Positions 30,189 through 38,992 are shown, counted from the first letter of the stretch. The stretch: 64,000 bases of DNA from AWTP1-13 sp963832445 (GCA_963832445.1 CAWHUM010000010.1:186001-250000); one strand, 5' to 3'. The notes: a model not told the origin generated them from the letters alone. A program made the numbers and translations.

Positions 30189-30593
30189 CTATTCCGGCGT
30201 TTGCGCAGGAGCAAAGCGGTGCGGTGGTCCCTTGAGATCGACGCCCGTCGCCATCTCCGGTTGGTCCGCGGCAAGGTCCTGTGCGTCGTTGCCGGTGAGT
30301 GCGCGCGAGCCGACCCCTCGCTTTTCTTGGTCGCGGGTGCCGCCGGTCCAACCAGTCGACCCTTTGTCTTTCGGCGACGCGTCAGCGCCGCCCGAGTCGG
30401 GGGTAGTAGCGACCGGCCGCTCCTGCGCGGCGGCCGAAGGCTTGCCGCTTTCCTGCGCGAGCAACAGCGCTGCGGCGGCGCTTAACGCTAGGGCCGCAGC
30501 GAACGCCCCGGCGCCCTCGACAGTCTTTCGGCTCGGCAGCCTGAATTGATAGTGGTTTCTGTGCGCGACATCGCGTGATTGCGCTTGGCCCAT
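30189..30593 (-). CDS. Single-pass membrane protein, hypothetical (134 aa)
   Basis: The ATG at 30593 follows a CGGAGGAGC element. An N-terminal region of about 25 polar residues precedes one hydrophobic segment (GAGAFAAALALSAAAALLLA). A low-complexity tail of about 80 residues, rich in Ala, Gly, Asp, Pro and Lys, follows and is probably unstructured. No motif is recognised. It converges on the MlaC-like gene (stop 75 bases away) and is downstream of the alpha/beta hydrolase gene on the same strand. Confidence 0.5.
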   Translation of the reverse strand: MGQAQSRDVAHRNHYQFRLPSRKTVEGAGAFAAALALSAAAALLLAQESGKPSAAAQERPVATTPDSGGADASPKDKGSTGWTGGTRDQEKRGVGSRALTGNDAQDLAADQPEMATGVDLKGPPHRFAPAQTPE

Positions 30594-30741
30594 GGTAGCT
30601 CCTCCGAGGGAGAGACAGCGAATGTGGGCGGAGGCGGCGCGGTGTCCTATGGGCAAAACCCCGTACAGCGACGACGCGCCGCAAGGGCGATGGCCCTGCG
30701 CCAAACACGATCTGGTGAACGGTCACGGGACTGCTCGCGGG

Positions 30742-31635
30742 TCACGCCCCCCGCGACCCTCCGAGCGAGCTTTGCGCTGCACCGGACCTCGCCCGAGGAT
30801 CGCGGGGGCGCCAGCTGCCGCGTTCCACATCGGCCAGAAACTGCTCGACAAGCTGATTGAACAGCGCCGGCTCTTCCAGGTTGATGGCGTGCCCTGTGCC
30901 CGGCAGGAAGCCCAGCCGCGCATTCGCCATCTGCCGCTTCATCCAGAGATTGACGTCGAGGCAGGGTTCGTCCTCGTCGCCTACCAGCAGCAGCACCGGC
31001 GCCTTGATGCTTGTGAGCTCCGCCTCGAGCTCGTAGAGCGACGCGCGGCCAGCCTGCACCGTCCGCAACGTCTTGGCGGCTGCACGCGCGTCGTGCTCGG
31101 CGAGGTTCTCTACGAACGTGCGCCAGCCGATCGGGTCCTTGTTCTGCAGCTGCACGCGGGTGGGGCTGAGGCCCAGCGCCTCCGCATCGATCTTGCCCTC
31201 GCGCTCGAACACTGCCGCCCGTGCGAGCGCTTCCTTCAGGAACTGCTTGCGAGCCACCTTGAGTGCCCCGGAGCCGGCACCCGCCGCCGTGCAGGAGATG
31301 ACGCGCTCGGGGAATTTCGCCGCGAGCATCAGCGCCGTGTAGCCGCCCATGCTGAGACCCACGATGTGGGCCCTGTCGACGCGGGCAGCATCGAGCACGG
31401 CGATGGCGTCGCGATTGAAGAAGTCCTGGCCGTAGAGGCTTTCGTCTGCGGGGGCGTCGGAACCCGGATAGCCGCGCGCCGCCCACACGATGCAGCGCCA
31501 GCTGCGGCCGAAATGGCGGACCTGGTCGTGCCAGCTCCTGTGATCGCCGCCGAACTCGTGGATGAACAAGATGGGCGTGCCTTTGCCCGTCTCCTCGAAG
31601 TAGATGCGTGCGCCCTCAGACTGTGCGAGTGGCAT
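30742..31635 (-). CDS. Alpha/beta-fold hydrolase
   Basis: A 297-residue hydrolase. The oxyanion HEFGGDHRSW follows the first strands, and the nucleophile elbow is GLSMGG. The acid is in LLLVGDEDEPC and the catalytic histidine in PGTGHAINLEEP. The set matches enol-lactonase or dienelactone-type and 3-oxoadipate enol-lactonase-like hydrolases, but substrate cannot be assigned. After the histidine region the last 25 residues are low-complexity Arg/Ser/Gly and may not be conserved. The gene is monocistronic. The intergenic repeats at 31692-31851 lie just upstream. Confidence 0.83.
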   Translation of the reverse strand: MPLAQSEGARIYFEETGKGTPILFIHEFGGDHRSWHDQVRHFGRSWRCIVWAARGYPGSDAPADESLYGQDFFNRDAIAVLDAARVDRAHIVGLSMGGYTALMLAAKFPERVISCTAAGAGSGALKVARKQFLKEALARAAVFEREGKIDAEALGLSPTRVQLQNKDPIGWRTFVENLAEHDARAAAKTLRTVQAGRASLYELEAELTSIKAPVLLLVGDEDEPCLDVNLWMKRQMANARLGFLPGTGHAINLEEPALFNQLVEQFLADVERGSWRPRDPRARSGAAQSSLGGSRGA

Positions 31636-31691
31636 GATGGGCCTCCTCCCGATGTTCGAGGCATGTTGCCCATTGCCCAGCCGCAGGGCTA

Positions 31692-31766
31692 GTGTCCTTC
31701 AGATCGCGAAATTCGTTCTCACGTCTGCGGCGGACGTGATGACGAATTTCGCGATCGGAAGGACAC
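31692..31766. repeat. Long hairpin repeat, 34-bp arms
   Basis: Bases 31692-31725 pair with 31733-31766 around a seven-base loop. The stem has only two mismatches and one G-T pair. The arms contain GATCGCGAAATTCG and begin GTGTCCTTC. There is no coding sequence and no T-run. It looks like a miniature palindromic intergenic element rather than a terminator. Confidence 0.8.
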
Positions 31767-31795
31767 GAGCCAAATCATGGTGCTGGTGTGGATCA

Positions 31796-31851
31796 GATCG
31801 AGAAGTCCGCTCACGAACCTGGCCCAACGCGATATGGCGGACTTCTCGATC
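31796..31851. repeat. Second inverted repeat, 15-bp perfect arms
   Basis: GATCGAGAAGTCCGC at 31796-31810 is repeated in reverse complement at 31837-31851, with 26 bases between. It directly follows the first hairpin repeat. A short frame across it has no protein-like features. It may be the second half of a compound element. Confidence 0.7.
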
Positions 31852-31897
31852 ATCACAGCCAGACGCGTTTTTGCAGGTGTGCCGAAGTCAACGTGCA

Positions 31898-31925
31898 GGG
31901 GCCGCCACACTCACGCGGCGGCCCC
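31898..31925. terminator. GC-rich hairpin after the acyl-CoA dehydrogenase gene
   Basis: GGGGCCGCC (31898-31906) pairs with GGCGGCCCC (31917-31925), 23 bases past the stop of the minus-strand dehydrogenase gene. A T-run is lacking, so termination strength is uncertain. Confidence 0.4.
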
Positions 31926-31947
31926 TCAATGTCGTGGCCGAGCGCGA

Positions 31948-33096
31948 TCAGAACACGCGGTCGATCGGCAGTCCCAGCGCCATAGCGCCCGCGTATTCCG
32001 CCTGCGGTCCTGCCTGCAGCGGGTGATAGCGCGCCGCCTGGATGTCGCGGAAGCGACGCTCCAGGCCCGCCGAGCGATAGAAGCCGGCGCCGCCCGCAAC
32101 CTGCATCGCGCATTCGACCGCGGCGATGGCATGGCGCTCGACCAGCTGCCTGCCGATCATCACCTGGTTAATGGTGGCAGCCGACGGCGCGTTGAGGCGC
32201 ACGGCAGCCAGCATATGCTCGACGCCGAGACGCGCACCGGCGAGCTCGGTCTCCATGCGGCCGGCGAGATCGACCGTGTAGCGGGTCGGCTTCTTCCGCT
32301 TCGCCAGCTCGATTGCGATGTCACGCGCGCTTTCCGCCACGCCCACATAGACGGCATAGACGAGGGGAAAGGCGATCGTGGCGATGATCTGGAAGATCGG
32401 ATGCCACTCTCCCGCTTTGCGCTTCACGGAGACGGCAGCCTCCGGCACCACGTGGCCCTCGATCAGCACGTCGTGCGAGCCGGTGCTGCGCATGCCGAGC
32501 GTGCGCCAGTTGTCGAGCACCTTCACGTGCGGCGAGTTCATCGGCACGGCGAAGTGCAGCACCATCGGCGGCTGCCCCGGCTCTTCCAGCACGGCGCCAG
32601 TTACCAGAAGGTTGGCTGTCGGCGCGCCGGAGCTGAAGACCTTGCGTGCGGTGATGCGGTAGCCGCCCTCCACCTTCTCGGCCTTGCCGGAGCCGGCGAT
32701 CCAATCCGACCCGCCGCTGGAGAGCAATTGCAAACGCTCGCCGGCAATGCGCTTGAGGAGGGGCTCGACGGCAGCCTTCGCGGCCGGTTGATGCTTCCAG
32801 CGCCAGGCGGGAATTGCCACCTGGTGGGTGTGCATCGAGAAGGCCAGTGCGGTCGATCCGCAGTGGTAGGCGAGGGCGCGCAGCATGGCGGCCAGCTCGT
32901 CCACGTCGGCGCCGCCGCCGCCGAGCTCGCGCGGCACGCCCGCCTCGAGCAGGCCAGCCCCTTTCAGCGCGGCGAAGTTTTCGGCCACGTACTTGTCTTC
33001 GTCCGCGGCCTCCCGGCGCGCAAACTCAGCCCCCAGCACTTTGGCAGTATCGACAACGGAGTGAGGCTCGATTTTGTGAGCTGTGGCGGTACCCAT
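31948..33096 (-). CDS. Acyl-CoA dehydrogenase family protein
   Basis: A 382-residue flavoprotein with the three-domain acyl-CoA dehydrogenase layout. An N-terminal helical domain contains GVPRELGGGGADVDELA. A central beta domain contains GYRITARKVFSSGAPTA and DNWRTLGMRSTGSHDVLIEG. A C-terminal helical domain ends VAGGAGFYRSAGLERRFRDIQAARYHPLQ. The late GGAGFYRSAGLERRFRD pattern also occurs in DszC/SfnC-type flavin monooxygenases, so oxygenase rather than dehydrogenase activity is possible. It is divergent from an HxlR regulator, its likely controller. Confidence 0.85.
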   Translation of the reverse strand: MGTATAHKIEPHSVVDTAKVLGAEFARREAADEDKYVAENFAALKGAGLLEAGVPRELGGGGADVDELAAMLRALAYHCGSTALAFSMHTHQVAIPAWRWKHQPAAKAAVEPLLKRIAGERLQLLSSGGSDWIAGSGKAEKVEGGYRITARKVFSSGAPTANLLVTGAVLEEPGQPPMVLHFAVPMNSPHVKVLDNWRTLGMRSTGSHDVLIEGHVVPEAAVSVKRKAGEWHPIFQIIATIAFPLVYAVYVGVAESARDIAIELAKRKKPTRYTVDLAGRMETELAGARLGVEHMLAAVRLNAPSAATINQVMIGRQLVERHAIAAVECAMQVAGGAGFYRSAGLERRFRDIQAARYHPLQAGPQAEYAGAMALGLPIDRVF

Positions 33097-33283
33097 GATG
33101 TTTTCTCCCTTGGTGGCGCCCCCGATGGGGCGCTGTCTGACGGTTGCTCATCATCTCCGCGACCGCCCCCTCCGGCCAGTCCTCGAACTGTACTACCGGT
33201 CGCGAATTGACCCTGCAGCCGCTGCAGCAGGTTGGAAATACGTACTTTTGCGACCATATCCGGTTGCTCCGAAGCGGGACGGC

Positions 33284-33300
33284 AGTACAGTATCTGTACT
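33284..33300. promoter_or_regulatory. Perfect inverted repeat AGTACAG-TAT-CTGTACT, candidate HxlR operator
   Basis: A 7+3+7 inverted repeat 53 bases upstream of the HxlR gene and within the divergent promoter region shared with the acyl-CoA dehydrogenase. A direct CTGTACT copy lies at 33189-33195 and a partial GTACTT at about 33242. HxlR/DUF24 regulators bind GTAC-containing palindromes. Confidence 0.65.
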
Positions 33301-33352
33301 TCCCAACTGGCGGCTATTGCGCCAGAAGGCCGCCACAGCAAGGAGGCAACCA

Positions 33353-34060
33353 ATGAGCGACAGATATGCGCCGGGCAGCTACGGGCAGTTCTGCCCGGTG
33401 GCGATGGCTTCAGAGATAGTTTGCACCCGCTGGACAGCGCTCATCCTGCGCGAGCTGCTGTGCGGGACCACCCGCTTCAACGACCTCCGCCGCGGTGTGC
33501 CGCTGATGTCTCCGACCTTGCTCTCCAAACGTCTCAAGGAGCTCGAGGAGGTCGGAGTCATCACCACCGTGCCGACCGGCCAGCCGGGCGTCGTCGAGTA
33601 CAAACTGACGGAAGCCGGCGAGGATCTGCGGCCGGTGGTCATGTCGCTTGGCTTTTGGGGGCAGAGATGGGTGGAGTCCTCGCTGTCGCTCAAGAACCTC
33701 GATCCGTCCCTGTTGATGTGGGACATGCGCCGCAGCCTCGACCTGACGCCGCTGCCGCCGAAGCGCACGACCGTGCATTTCATGTTTCCGGAGCTCACGT
33801 CGACGAAGCGCTCGTGGTGGCTGGTGATCGATGGCGGCAAGGTCGATCTTTGCCTGACCAGCCCCGGCTTTGACATCGACCTCTACGTGAAAAGCTCGCT
33901 GCGCAGCTTGACCGCGGTGTGGATGGGCATAACCACCGTCAAGAAGGAGATTGCTTCCGGTCAAATCGAGCTGATCGGCGACAGGCAGATCGCCCAATCC
34001 ATGCAGCGGTGGCTGGGTCTGAGCCCGTTCGCCAAGGAGAAGAGCCGCGTGGCGGCTTGA
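33353..34060 (+). CDS. HxlR-family transcriptional regulator with C-terminal extension
   Basis: A 235-residue protein. The N-terminal winged helix (about 10-110) has the HxlR signatures CPVAMASEIVCTRWTALILRELL, GTTRFNDLRRGVP and SPTLLSKRLKELEEVGVI. Residues 110-235 form an extra domain (VHFMFPELTSTKRSWWLVIDGGKVDLCL) that resembles an SCP2-like sterol carrier fold and may sense a hydrophobic ligand. An AGGAGG element lies at 33341-33346. The gene is divergent from the acyl-CoA dehydrogenase gene, with a candidate operator between them. Confidence 0.85.
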   Translation: MSDRYAPGSYGQFCPVAMASEIVCTRWTALILRELLCGTTRFNDLRRGVPLMSPTLLSKRLKELEEVGVITTVPTGQPGVVEYKLTEAGEDLRPVVMSLGFWGQRWVESSLSLKNLDPSLLMWDMRRSLDLTPLPPKRTTVHFMFPELTSTKRSWWLVIDGGKVDLCLTSPGFDIDLYVKSSLRSLTAVWMGITTVKKEIASGQIELIGDRQIAQSMQRWLGLSPFAKEKSRVAA

Positions 34061-35722
34061 TCACCGCCGCTCGAAGCGCTTGAACTTGATGCGATGCGGC
34101 TCCACCGCCGCGTCGCCCAGGCGGCGCTTCTTGTCCTCCTCGTAGTCCTGGAAATTGCCCTCGAACCATTCCACGTGGCTGTCGCCCTCGAAGGCTAGGA
34201 TGTGGGTTGCCATGCGGTCGAGGAAGAAGCGATCGTGGCTGATCACCACGGCGCAGCCGGCGAAGTCCTCCAGCGCCGCCTCCAGCGCCGACAGCGTCTC
34301 GGTGTCGAGATCGTTGGTGGGCTCGTCGAGCAGCAGAAGGTTGCCGCCCTCTTTCAGCATCTTGGCGAGGTGCACGCGATTCCTCTCGCCGCCCGAGAGC
34401 AGGCCCACCTTCTTCTGCTGGTCCGGCCCCTTGAAGTTGAACCAGCTCACGTAGGCTCTGGAGTTCACCTCCATCTTGTCGCCGAGCTTCATGATGTCGA
34501 GGCCGTTCGACACTTCCTCCCACACCGTCTTCTTGTCGTTCAGATGGTCGCGGCTCTGGTCCACGTAGCCGAGCTTCACGCTTTCCCCGAGCTTGATCGA
34601 GCCCGCGTCAGGCTTCTCCGCGCCGGTGATCATCTTGAACAGCGTGGTCTTGCCCGCGCCGTTGGGGCCGATCACCCCGACGATGCCGCCGGGCGGCAGC
34701 TTGAACGAGAGATCGTCGATCAGCAGTTTGTCGCCGAACGCCTTGGAGAGGCCCTCCACCTCCACCACGTTGCCGCCGAGCCTGGGGCCTGGCGGGATCT
34801 TGATCTGCGCCTTGCCCACCTCCTCGCGGCCGGCCTCCTCGGCCAGCTTCTCGTAAGCTTGTATGCGCGCCTTGGACTTGGCCTGCCGCGCCTTGGGGGA
34901 CGACCTGATCCATTCCAGCTCGCGTCTCAAGGTGCGCTGCTTGGCCTCCTCCTGCCCCTTCTCGACCTCGAGGCGCTTGGCCTTCTGCTCGAGCCAGCTC
35001 GAGTAGTTGCCCTTGTAGGGTACGCCCTGGCCGCGATCGAGCTCCAAGGTCCACTCGGTGATGTTGTTCAGGAAGTAGCGGTCGTGCGTCACCAGCATGA
35101 TGCAGCCCGCGTACTCCTTGAGATAGCGCTCGAGCCAGGCGACCGATTCCGCGTCGAGATGGTTGGTCGGCTCGTCCAGCAGCAGGATGTCGGGCTTGGC
35201 AAGCAGCAGCTTGGTCAGCGCCACACGCCGCTTTTCGCCGCCGGAGAGGTTGGCGACGGCCGCATCGCCCGGCGGACAGCGCAGCGCGTCCAACGCCTGC
35301 TCAACCTGCGTGTCGAGATCCCAGAGGTTCTGCGCCTCGATCTCGTCCTGCAGCTTGGCCATCTCGTCGGCGGTCTCGTCGGAGTAGTTGGCGGCGAGCT
35401 CGTTGTAGCGGTCGACCAGCGCCTTCTTCTCCGCCACGCCCTCCATGGCGTTGCCGAGCACGTCCTTCTCTGGGTCCAGCTCCGGCTCCTGCGGCAGGTA
35501 GCCGACGCGGATTCCCTCCGCCGCCCATGCCTCGCCGACGAAGTCTTCCACCTCGCCGGCCATGATCTTGAGCAAGGTCGACTTGCCCGCGCCGTTGAGC
35601 CCGACCACGCCGATCTTGGCGCCGGGGAAGAACGACAGAGAGATGTCCTTCAGCACCTGCTTGCCCCCCGGATAGGTCTTGGAGAGCTTGTGCATGTGAT
35701 AGACGTATTGGGGGTTGGCCAT
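34061..35722 (-). CDS. ettA: ABC-F ATPase EttA (energy-dependent translational throttle)
   Basis: A 553-residue soluble protein with two ABC domains and no membrane segment. Walker A motifs are GLNGAGKST and GPNGAGKTT, and two LSGGE signatures are present with DEPTNHLD and DEPTNDLD. The first domain holds the arm insertion and a charged linker separates the domains, as in EttA. It binds the ribosomal E site and gates the first translation steps according to ATP level. The start MANPQYVYHMHKLSK at 35722 is the family start. Confidence 0.95.
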   Translation of the reverse strand: MANPQYVYHMHKLSKTYPGGKQVLKDISLSFFPGAKIGVVGLNGAGKSTLLKIMAGEVEDFVGEAWAAEGIRVGYLPQEPELDPEKDVLGNAMEGVAEKKALVDRYNELAANYSDETADEMAKLQDEIEAQNLWDLDTQVEQALDALRCPPGDAAVANLSGGEKRRVALTKLLLAKPDILLLDEPTNHLDAESVAWLERYLKEYAGCIMLVTHDRYFLNNITEWTLELDRGQGVPYKGNYSSWLEQKAKRLEVEKGQEEAKQRTLRRELEWIRSSPKARQAKSKARIQAYEKLAEEAGREEVGKAQIKIPPGPRLGGNVVEVEGLSKAFGDKLLIDDLSFKLPPGGIVGVIGPNGAGKTTLFKMITGAEKPDAGSIKLGESVKLGYVDQSRDHLNDKKTVWEEVSNGLDIMKLGDKMEVNSRAYVSWFNFKGPDQQKKVGLLSGGERNRVHLAKMLKEGGNLLLLDEPTNDLDTETLSALEAALEDFAGCAVVISHDRFFLDRMATHILAFEGDSHVEWFEGNFQDYEEDKKRRLGDAAVEPHRIKFKRFERR

Positions 35723-35838
35723 CGATGGCGCCTCTGATGCAAACGTTAGCTGGGGTTGGCGGGCTTTTATCGGCACCGGGCGCAACTGACAATGCCCGCA
35801 AACCCGTACCGCAGCCCGCAGACCGCCACACGGCCTAC

Positions 35839-36876
35839 CTAGGCCGCGCCCTTGGTGCCCAGCATCTGCCGCCGCTTGAGCCAGCGCTTCGCGATCTCGC
35901 GCGCGATGGTCTCCGACGAATTCAGCGGCGCGTAGCTCCAAGTCTCCAGCCGCTCGAACCGCTCCGGCAGAGGCCGCGTCGCGCCGTGCCGGCGCAGCGC
36001 ATCGTGGTAGCGCGCGAACTTGGCCGACCCGCCTTCGGCCTCGAACAGGTAGATGGGCTTTCCGGTGGCGCACGGCTCGCCGCACATGTTGACGGAGTTG
36101 GCCGGTGCGATGAAACAGTCGGCGTGAGCCAGGAAATAGGGATAGGGGTTCTCGCCCTCACCGCCCCAGAACAGGCGCGTGAGCCCGTCGGTCGCTTCCC
36201 GCACATAGGCAACGATCGCGGCAGGGGTGCGCCGCGACGGCGTTATCATAAGGCCCGCGCCCAGTGCAGCGAGCGAATGCAGCGCGCGGGCGAGGTGCTC
36301 CAGCGCGCGCGGCGTATAGCGGTAGTCGCCGTTGGGCCCGCCCAACGCCACAGCAACGCGTGGCTGCGGCAAGGCTGCGATCGCCGGCGGCATCGTCGCA
36401 CGCAGCTCGGCGAGGCGGCGCGCGGTGAAGCTGTGCGGCGCCGTCAGCGTGGTGATCACATTGGGGCCGCGGCGGGTGTCGTGCTCCGGCACCCAGAAGA
36501 GGTCCGCCGTGCCGGCACTGACGCGCGGGTTTTGCAGGATGACCGCATAGGTTGCCAAGCCCCCCAGCCGCTTCAGCTTACGCAGGTAAGGCGTCGTCAG
36601 ACGGCCGATGGAGATCGCGAATTCAGGCCAGGGCGGATGAAAGGGGCTGGCCATGGTTCCGAACCGCTCGGCGGGATTGACGGGTCCCCAGGGTGAGACG
36701 ACTTTCCATATGCCGCCCGGGTCGACGCGCTTGACCTCATAGTCGACCCCAAGCGCATCGAATACGCCACGGCTCTGGACATCATTGCCAACCTTGCCAT
36801 CGCTGATGATCCAGCCGCGGCGGCCTGCCACTGCCGCGAGCCCTTCATCGGCCGCCAAGCCTGCAGGCAGCGCCAT
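35839..36876 (-). CDS. ELM1/GtrOC1-like protein (mitochondrial fission ELM1 family)
   Basis: A 345-residue protein. The family segments are GWIISDGKVGNDVQSRG near the N-terminus, PWPEFAISIGRLTTPYLRKLK, VALGGPNGDYRYTP, LMITPSRRTP and ADCFIAPANSVNMCGEPCATGKPIYLFE. The fold resembles GT-B glycosyltransferases, and alphaproteobacterial members are often annotated as nucleoside-diphosphate-sugar epimerases. The real activity is not established. I chose the ATG at 36876 (MALPAGLAADEG) because AGGA lies just upstream. It is divergent from the Lrp gene with an 86-base gap. Confidence 0.85.
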   Translation of the reverse strand: MALPAGLAADEGLAAVAGRRGWIISDGKVGNDVQSRGVFDALGVDYEVKRVDPGGIWKVVSPWGPVNPAERFGTMASPFHPPWPEFAISIGRLTTPYLRKLKRLGGLATYAVILQNPRVSAGTADLFWVPEHDTRRGPNVITTLTAPHSFTARRLAELRATMPPAIAALPQPRVAVALGGPNGDYRYTPRALEHLARALHSLAALGAGLMITPSRRTPAAIVAYVREATDGLTRLFWGGEGENPYPYFLAHADCFIAPANSVNMCGEPCATGKPIYLFEAEGGSAKFARYHDALRRHGATRPLPERFERLETWSYAPLNSSETIAREIAKRWLKRRQMLGTKGAA

Positions 36877-36962
36877 TTCCTGTCCCGTTTGCGAAATATT
36901 GTTGCTGTGAGGACGCCGGTGCGCCAAACTCGATCCAGCGCACTCACACCACACATAGAAGC

Positions 36963-37481
36963 ATGCGTCGCCGCCTCGATGCTACCGATTGGCGCATCCT
37001 GAAAGAGCTGCAGGCCAACGGCCGCATCACCAATGTCGAGCTGGCCCGCAAGGTCGGGATCTCGCCGCCCCCTTGCCTGCGCCGGGTGCGCGCGCTGGAG
37101 GAGGCCGGCATCATCGCCGGCTATTTCGCGCTGCTCGAGGAGAAATCGCTGGATTTCGAGGTGATCGCCTTCGCCAGCGTCGGTCTGCAGAACCAGTCCG
37201 AACCCGATCTGCGCGCCTTCGAAAACCACGTCCTGGCATGGCCGCTGGTGCGCGAGTGCTACATGTTGTCAGGCGAAATCGATTTCATCCTGAAGTGCGT
37301 GGCCCCCAGCCTGACCTCCTTTCAGGACTTCATCATCAACGAGCTCACGGTGGCCTCCAATGTGGCGAGCGTCAAGACTACCCTCGTGATCCGGCGTGTG
37401 AAGTTCGAGCCGGGCGTGCCTGTCGCCCTCGGGCAGAGCATCAGCGCCGCCAGCCGCGCCTCGCGCCAAGAGCGCGGCTGA
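36963..37481 (+). CDS. Lrp/AsnC family transcriptional regulator
   Basis: A 172-residue regulator. The N-terminal HTH has DWRILKELQANGRITNVELARKVGISPPPCLRRVRALEEAGII. The C-terminal RAM domain (about 70-150) has the effector-binding beta-alpha fold with ECYMLSGEIDFILKC and FQDFIINELTVASNVASVKTT. Members respond to amino acids. The divergent ELM1-like gene is the nearest possible target, though Lrp-type regulators often act elsewhere. The C-terminal 20 residues are Ala/Ser/Arg-rich and less conserved. Confidence 0.9.
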   Translation: MRRRLDATDWRILKELQANGRITNVELARKVGISPPPCLRRVRALEEAGIIAGYFALLEEKSLDFEVIAFASVGLQNQSEPDLRAFENHVLAWPLVRECYMLSGEIDFILKCVAPSLTSFQDFIINELTVASNVASVKTTLVIRRVKFEPGVPVALGQSISAASRASRQERG

Positions 37482-37535
37482 TCCAAATCGTCGCCAGGGC
37501 TCGGGGCAATTCCGCCACAGTGGGGCCTTTGCCGG

Positions 37536-37560
37536 GGAATAAGCTCCTCCAATTCACGTT
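37536..37560 (+). promoter_or_regulatory. EcfG-like promoter GGAAT-N16-CGTT upstream of the ECF sigma gene
   Basis: GGAAT at 37536-37540 and CGTT at 37557-37560 are separated by exactly 16 bases. The alphaproteobacterial general-stress consensus is GGAAC-N16/17-CGTT, so only one base differs. It lies 30 bases before the sigma start codon and could serve EcfG or autoregulation by this sigma. Confidence 0.55.
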
Positions 37561-37590
37561 GTTGAGAGGACCCGCGGGGGAGGCAGGCGC

Positions 37591-38127
37591 GTGGCGGACG
37601 AGATCCGTTCTCGGATGGTGGCGGTTTTGCCCCGTCTCCGACGCTTTGCGTATGCCCTCACCGGCAACACGGAGCAGGGGGACGATCTCGTCCAGGAGAC
37701 GTGCTTGCGCGCGCTTTCGCGGGTTGAGAGGTGGCAACCAGGATCTCGGCTCGACTCGTGGATGTATCGCATCGCACAGAACCTTTGGCTGGATCAGATG
37801 CGTGCCAACAAAGTGCGCGGGGAGGTGGTGGATATCGACGCGATGGAGGTGATGCCCGGCTCGGACGGCCGTGAAATCACTGAAAGTCAGCTAACGCTCG
37901 AGGCGGTGAATGCGGCACTCCACAAGTTGCCTGCCGAGCAGAGAGCAGTAATCGCGCTCGTCTGCATCGAGGGCGTCTCCTACAAGGAGGCCGCCGAGAT
38001 CACCGGCGTGCCAATGGGCACGATAATGAGCCGGCTGGCGCGTGCGCGTCAGGCACTGCATGCGATACTCGACGAGCCGGCTTTGATGCAGGATGCCCGC
38101 ATCGCTGCGGCCAGAACAGGATCTTGA
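37591..38127 (+). CDS. ECF-type RNA polymerase sigma factor
   Basis: A 178-residue sigma with regions 2 and 4 only. Region 2 has RRFAYALTGNTEQGDDLVQETCLRAL and SRLDSWMYRIAQNLWLDQMRA. Region 4 has LPAEQRAVIALVCIEGVSYKEAAEITGVPMGTIMSRLARARQAL. It starts with GTG after a GGGGGAGG element. Its stop falls just before the start of the next gene, which encodes a membrane protein with anti-sigma layout. A promoter resembling the EcfG type lies upstream. The protein resembles RpoE/EcfG-related ECFs, but its subgroup cannot be fixed here. Confidence 0.92.
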   Translation: MADEIRSRMVAVLPRLRRFAYALTGNTEQGDDLVQETCLRALSRVERWQPGSRLDSWMYRIAQNLWLDQMRANKVRGEVVDIDAMEVMPGSDGREITESQLTLEAVNAALHKLPAEQRAVIALVCIEGVSYKEAAEITGVPMGTIMSRLARARQALHAILDEPALMQDARIAAARTGS

Positions 38128-38132
38128 GCATC

Positions 38133-38888
38133 ATGGAAGACGCTTACTATAAGGCTATGGCATTGGCCGACGGCGAGTTGGACTCCGCCGACTTGCCGGA
38201 GCTGGTGCACAAGCTGGGCCGCGACCGCGCATTGATGCGCGCCGCGCAGTCGTTCATCGATCTCAGGCGCAACCGGATTGCTCGCTTGTTTGCGCGAAAG
38301 ATGGACGAACCCCTCCCGCAACGCATCCTCGACACGGCGAATATGGCGCCGATGGGCAGGTCGACCAAGGGTACGGGTGTCCTTGCCCATGGCGGCGCAT
38401 TGTTCGATCACCTGCGCGAGAAGTATCGCATGCCGGCTTGGTCCCTCGCGGCCGGCCCGGCGTTTGCGGCCGCCGTGGCGGTTGCTGCGTCCTGGGTGCT
38501 CTTGCCGGCGCGCGGGCTCGAGCCGGTGCTGACCCCGCAGATCGAGGCGGCGCTCGAGCGGGCGGTGAGCGACAAGGATGCCTCGGTGCCCGGCTTGAAG
38601 CTGCTGCTGACCTATTGGAGCAACAAGGGCTCCTGGTGCCGCCAGTTTGACATGGAGTCCGGCCAACAGCAGACCTCCGCGCTTGCGTGTCGTCAGAGCG
38701 ACGCGACGTGGCAGGTGGTTCTGCAGACGCCCCCGCAGGTGGTGGTCCCGGATGCCGCGAGGCCTGCAGGCTCCCAGCGCGAATTTCTGGACGAGTATGT
38801 GCGCTCGCACATGAGCGCGCCGGCGCTCGATGCGGCAGAAACGCAGAGTGCCATCGGCTCAGACTGGCAGCGGCCAGCCGGAAAGTAG
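38133..38888 (+). CDS. Membrane-anchored anti-sigma factor
   Basis: A 251-residue protein beginning MEDAYYKAMALADGELDSADLPEL. That short acidic N-terminal domain is typical of ECF-binding anti-sigma factors. A single membrane helix (about 101-125) separates about 100 cytoplasmic from about 125 periplasmic residues. The periplasmic part contains two cysteines and a DUF-like region (WSNKGSWCRQFDME ... ACRQSDATWQVV). No HxxxCxxC zinc motif is present. An in-frame TTG at 38124 overlaps the sigma stop, but AGGA spacing suits the ATG at 38133. Tight linkage supports pairing with the sigma. Confidence 0.8.
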   Translation: MEDAYYKAMALADGELDSADLPELVHKLGRDRALMRAAQSFIDLRRNRIARLFARKMDEPLPQRILDTANMAPMGRSTKGTGVLAHGGALFDHLREKYRMPAWSLAAGPAFAAAVAVAASWVLLPARGLEPVLTPQIEAALERAVSDKDASVPGLKLLLTYWSNKGSWCRQFDMESGQQQTSALACRQSDATWQVVLQTPPQVVVPDAARPAGSQREFLDEYVRSHMSAPALDAAETQSAIGSDWQRPAGK

Positions 38889-38992
38889 CGCGAACCGCCG
38901 GAAGGTAGATCGCCCATCTGTGGCCTGTATCGGTTTCGGCCCGTCCGCGTCGCCCACATCCCGCACCTGGGCTGCGCGGCCGAGGGTCGGAA

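Noticed and set aside
31777..33210. Long plus-strand frame opposite the acyl-CoA dehydrogenase
   Set aside because: Shadow of the minus-strand gene; it starts inside the repeat region.
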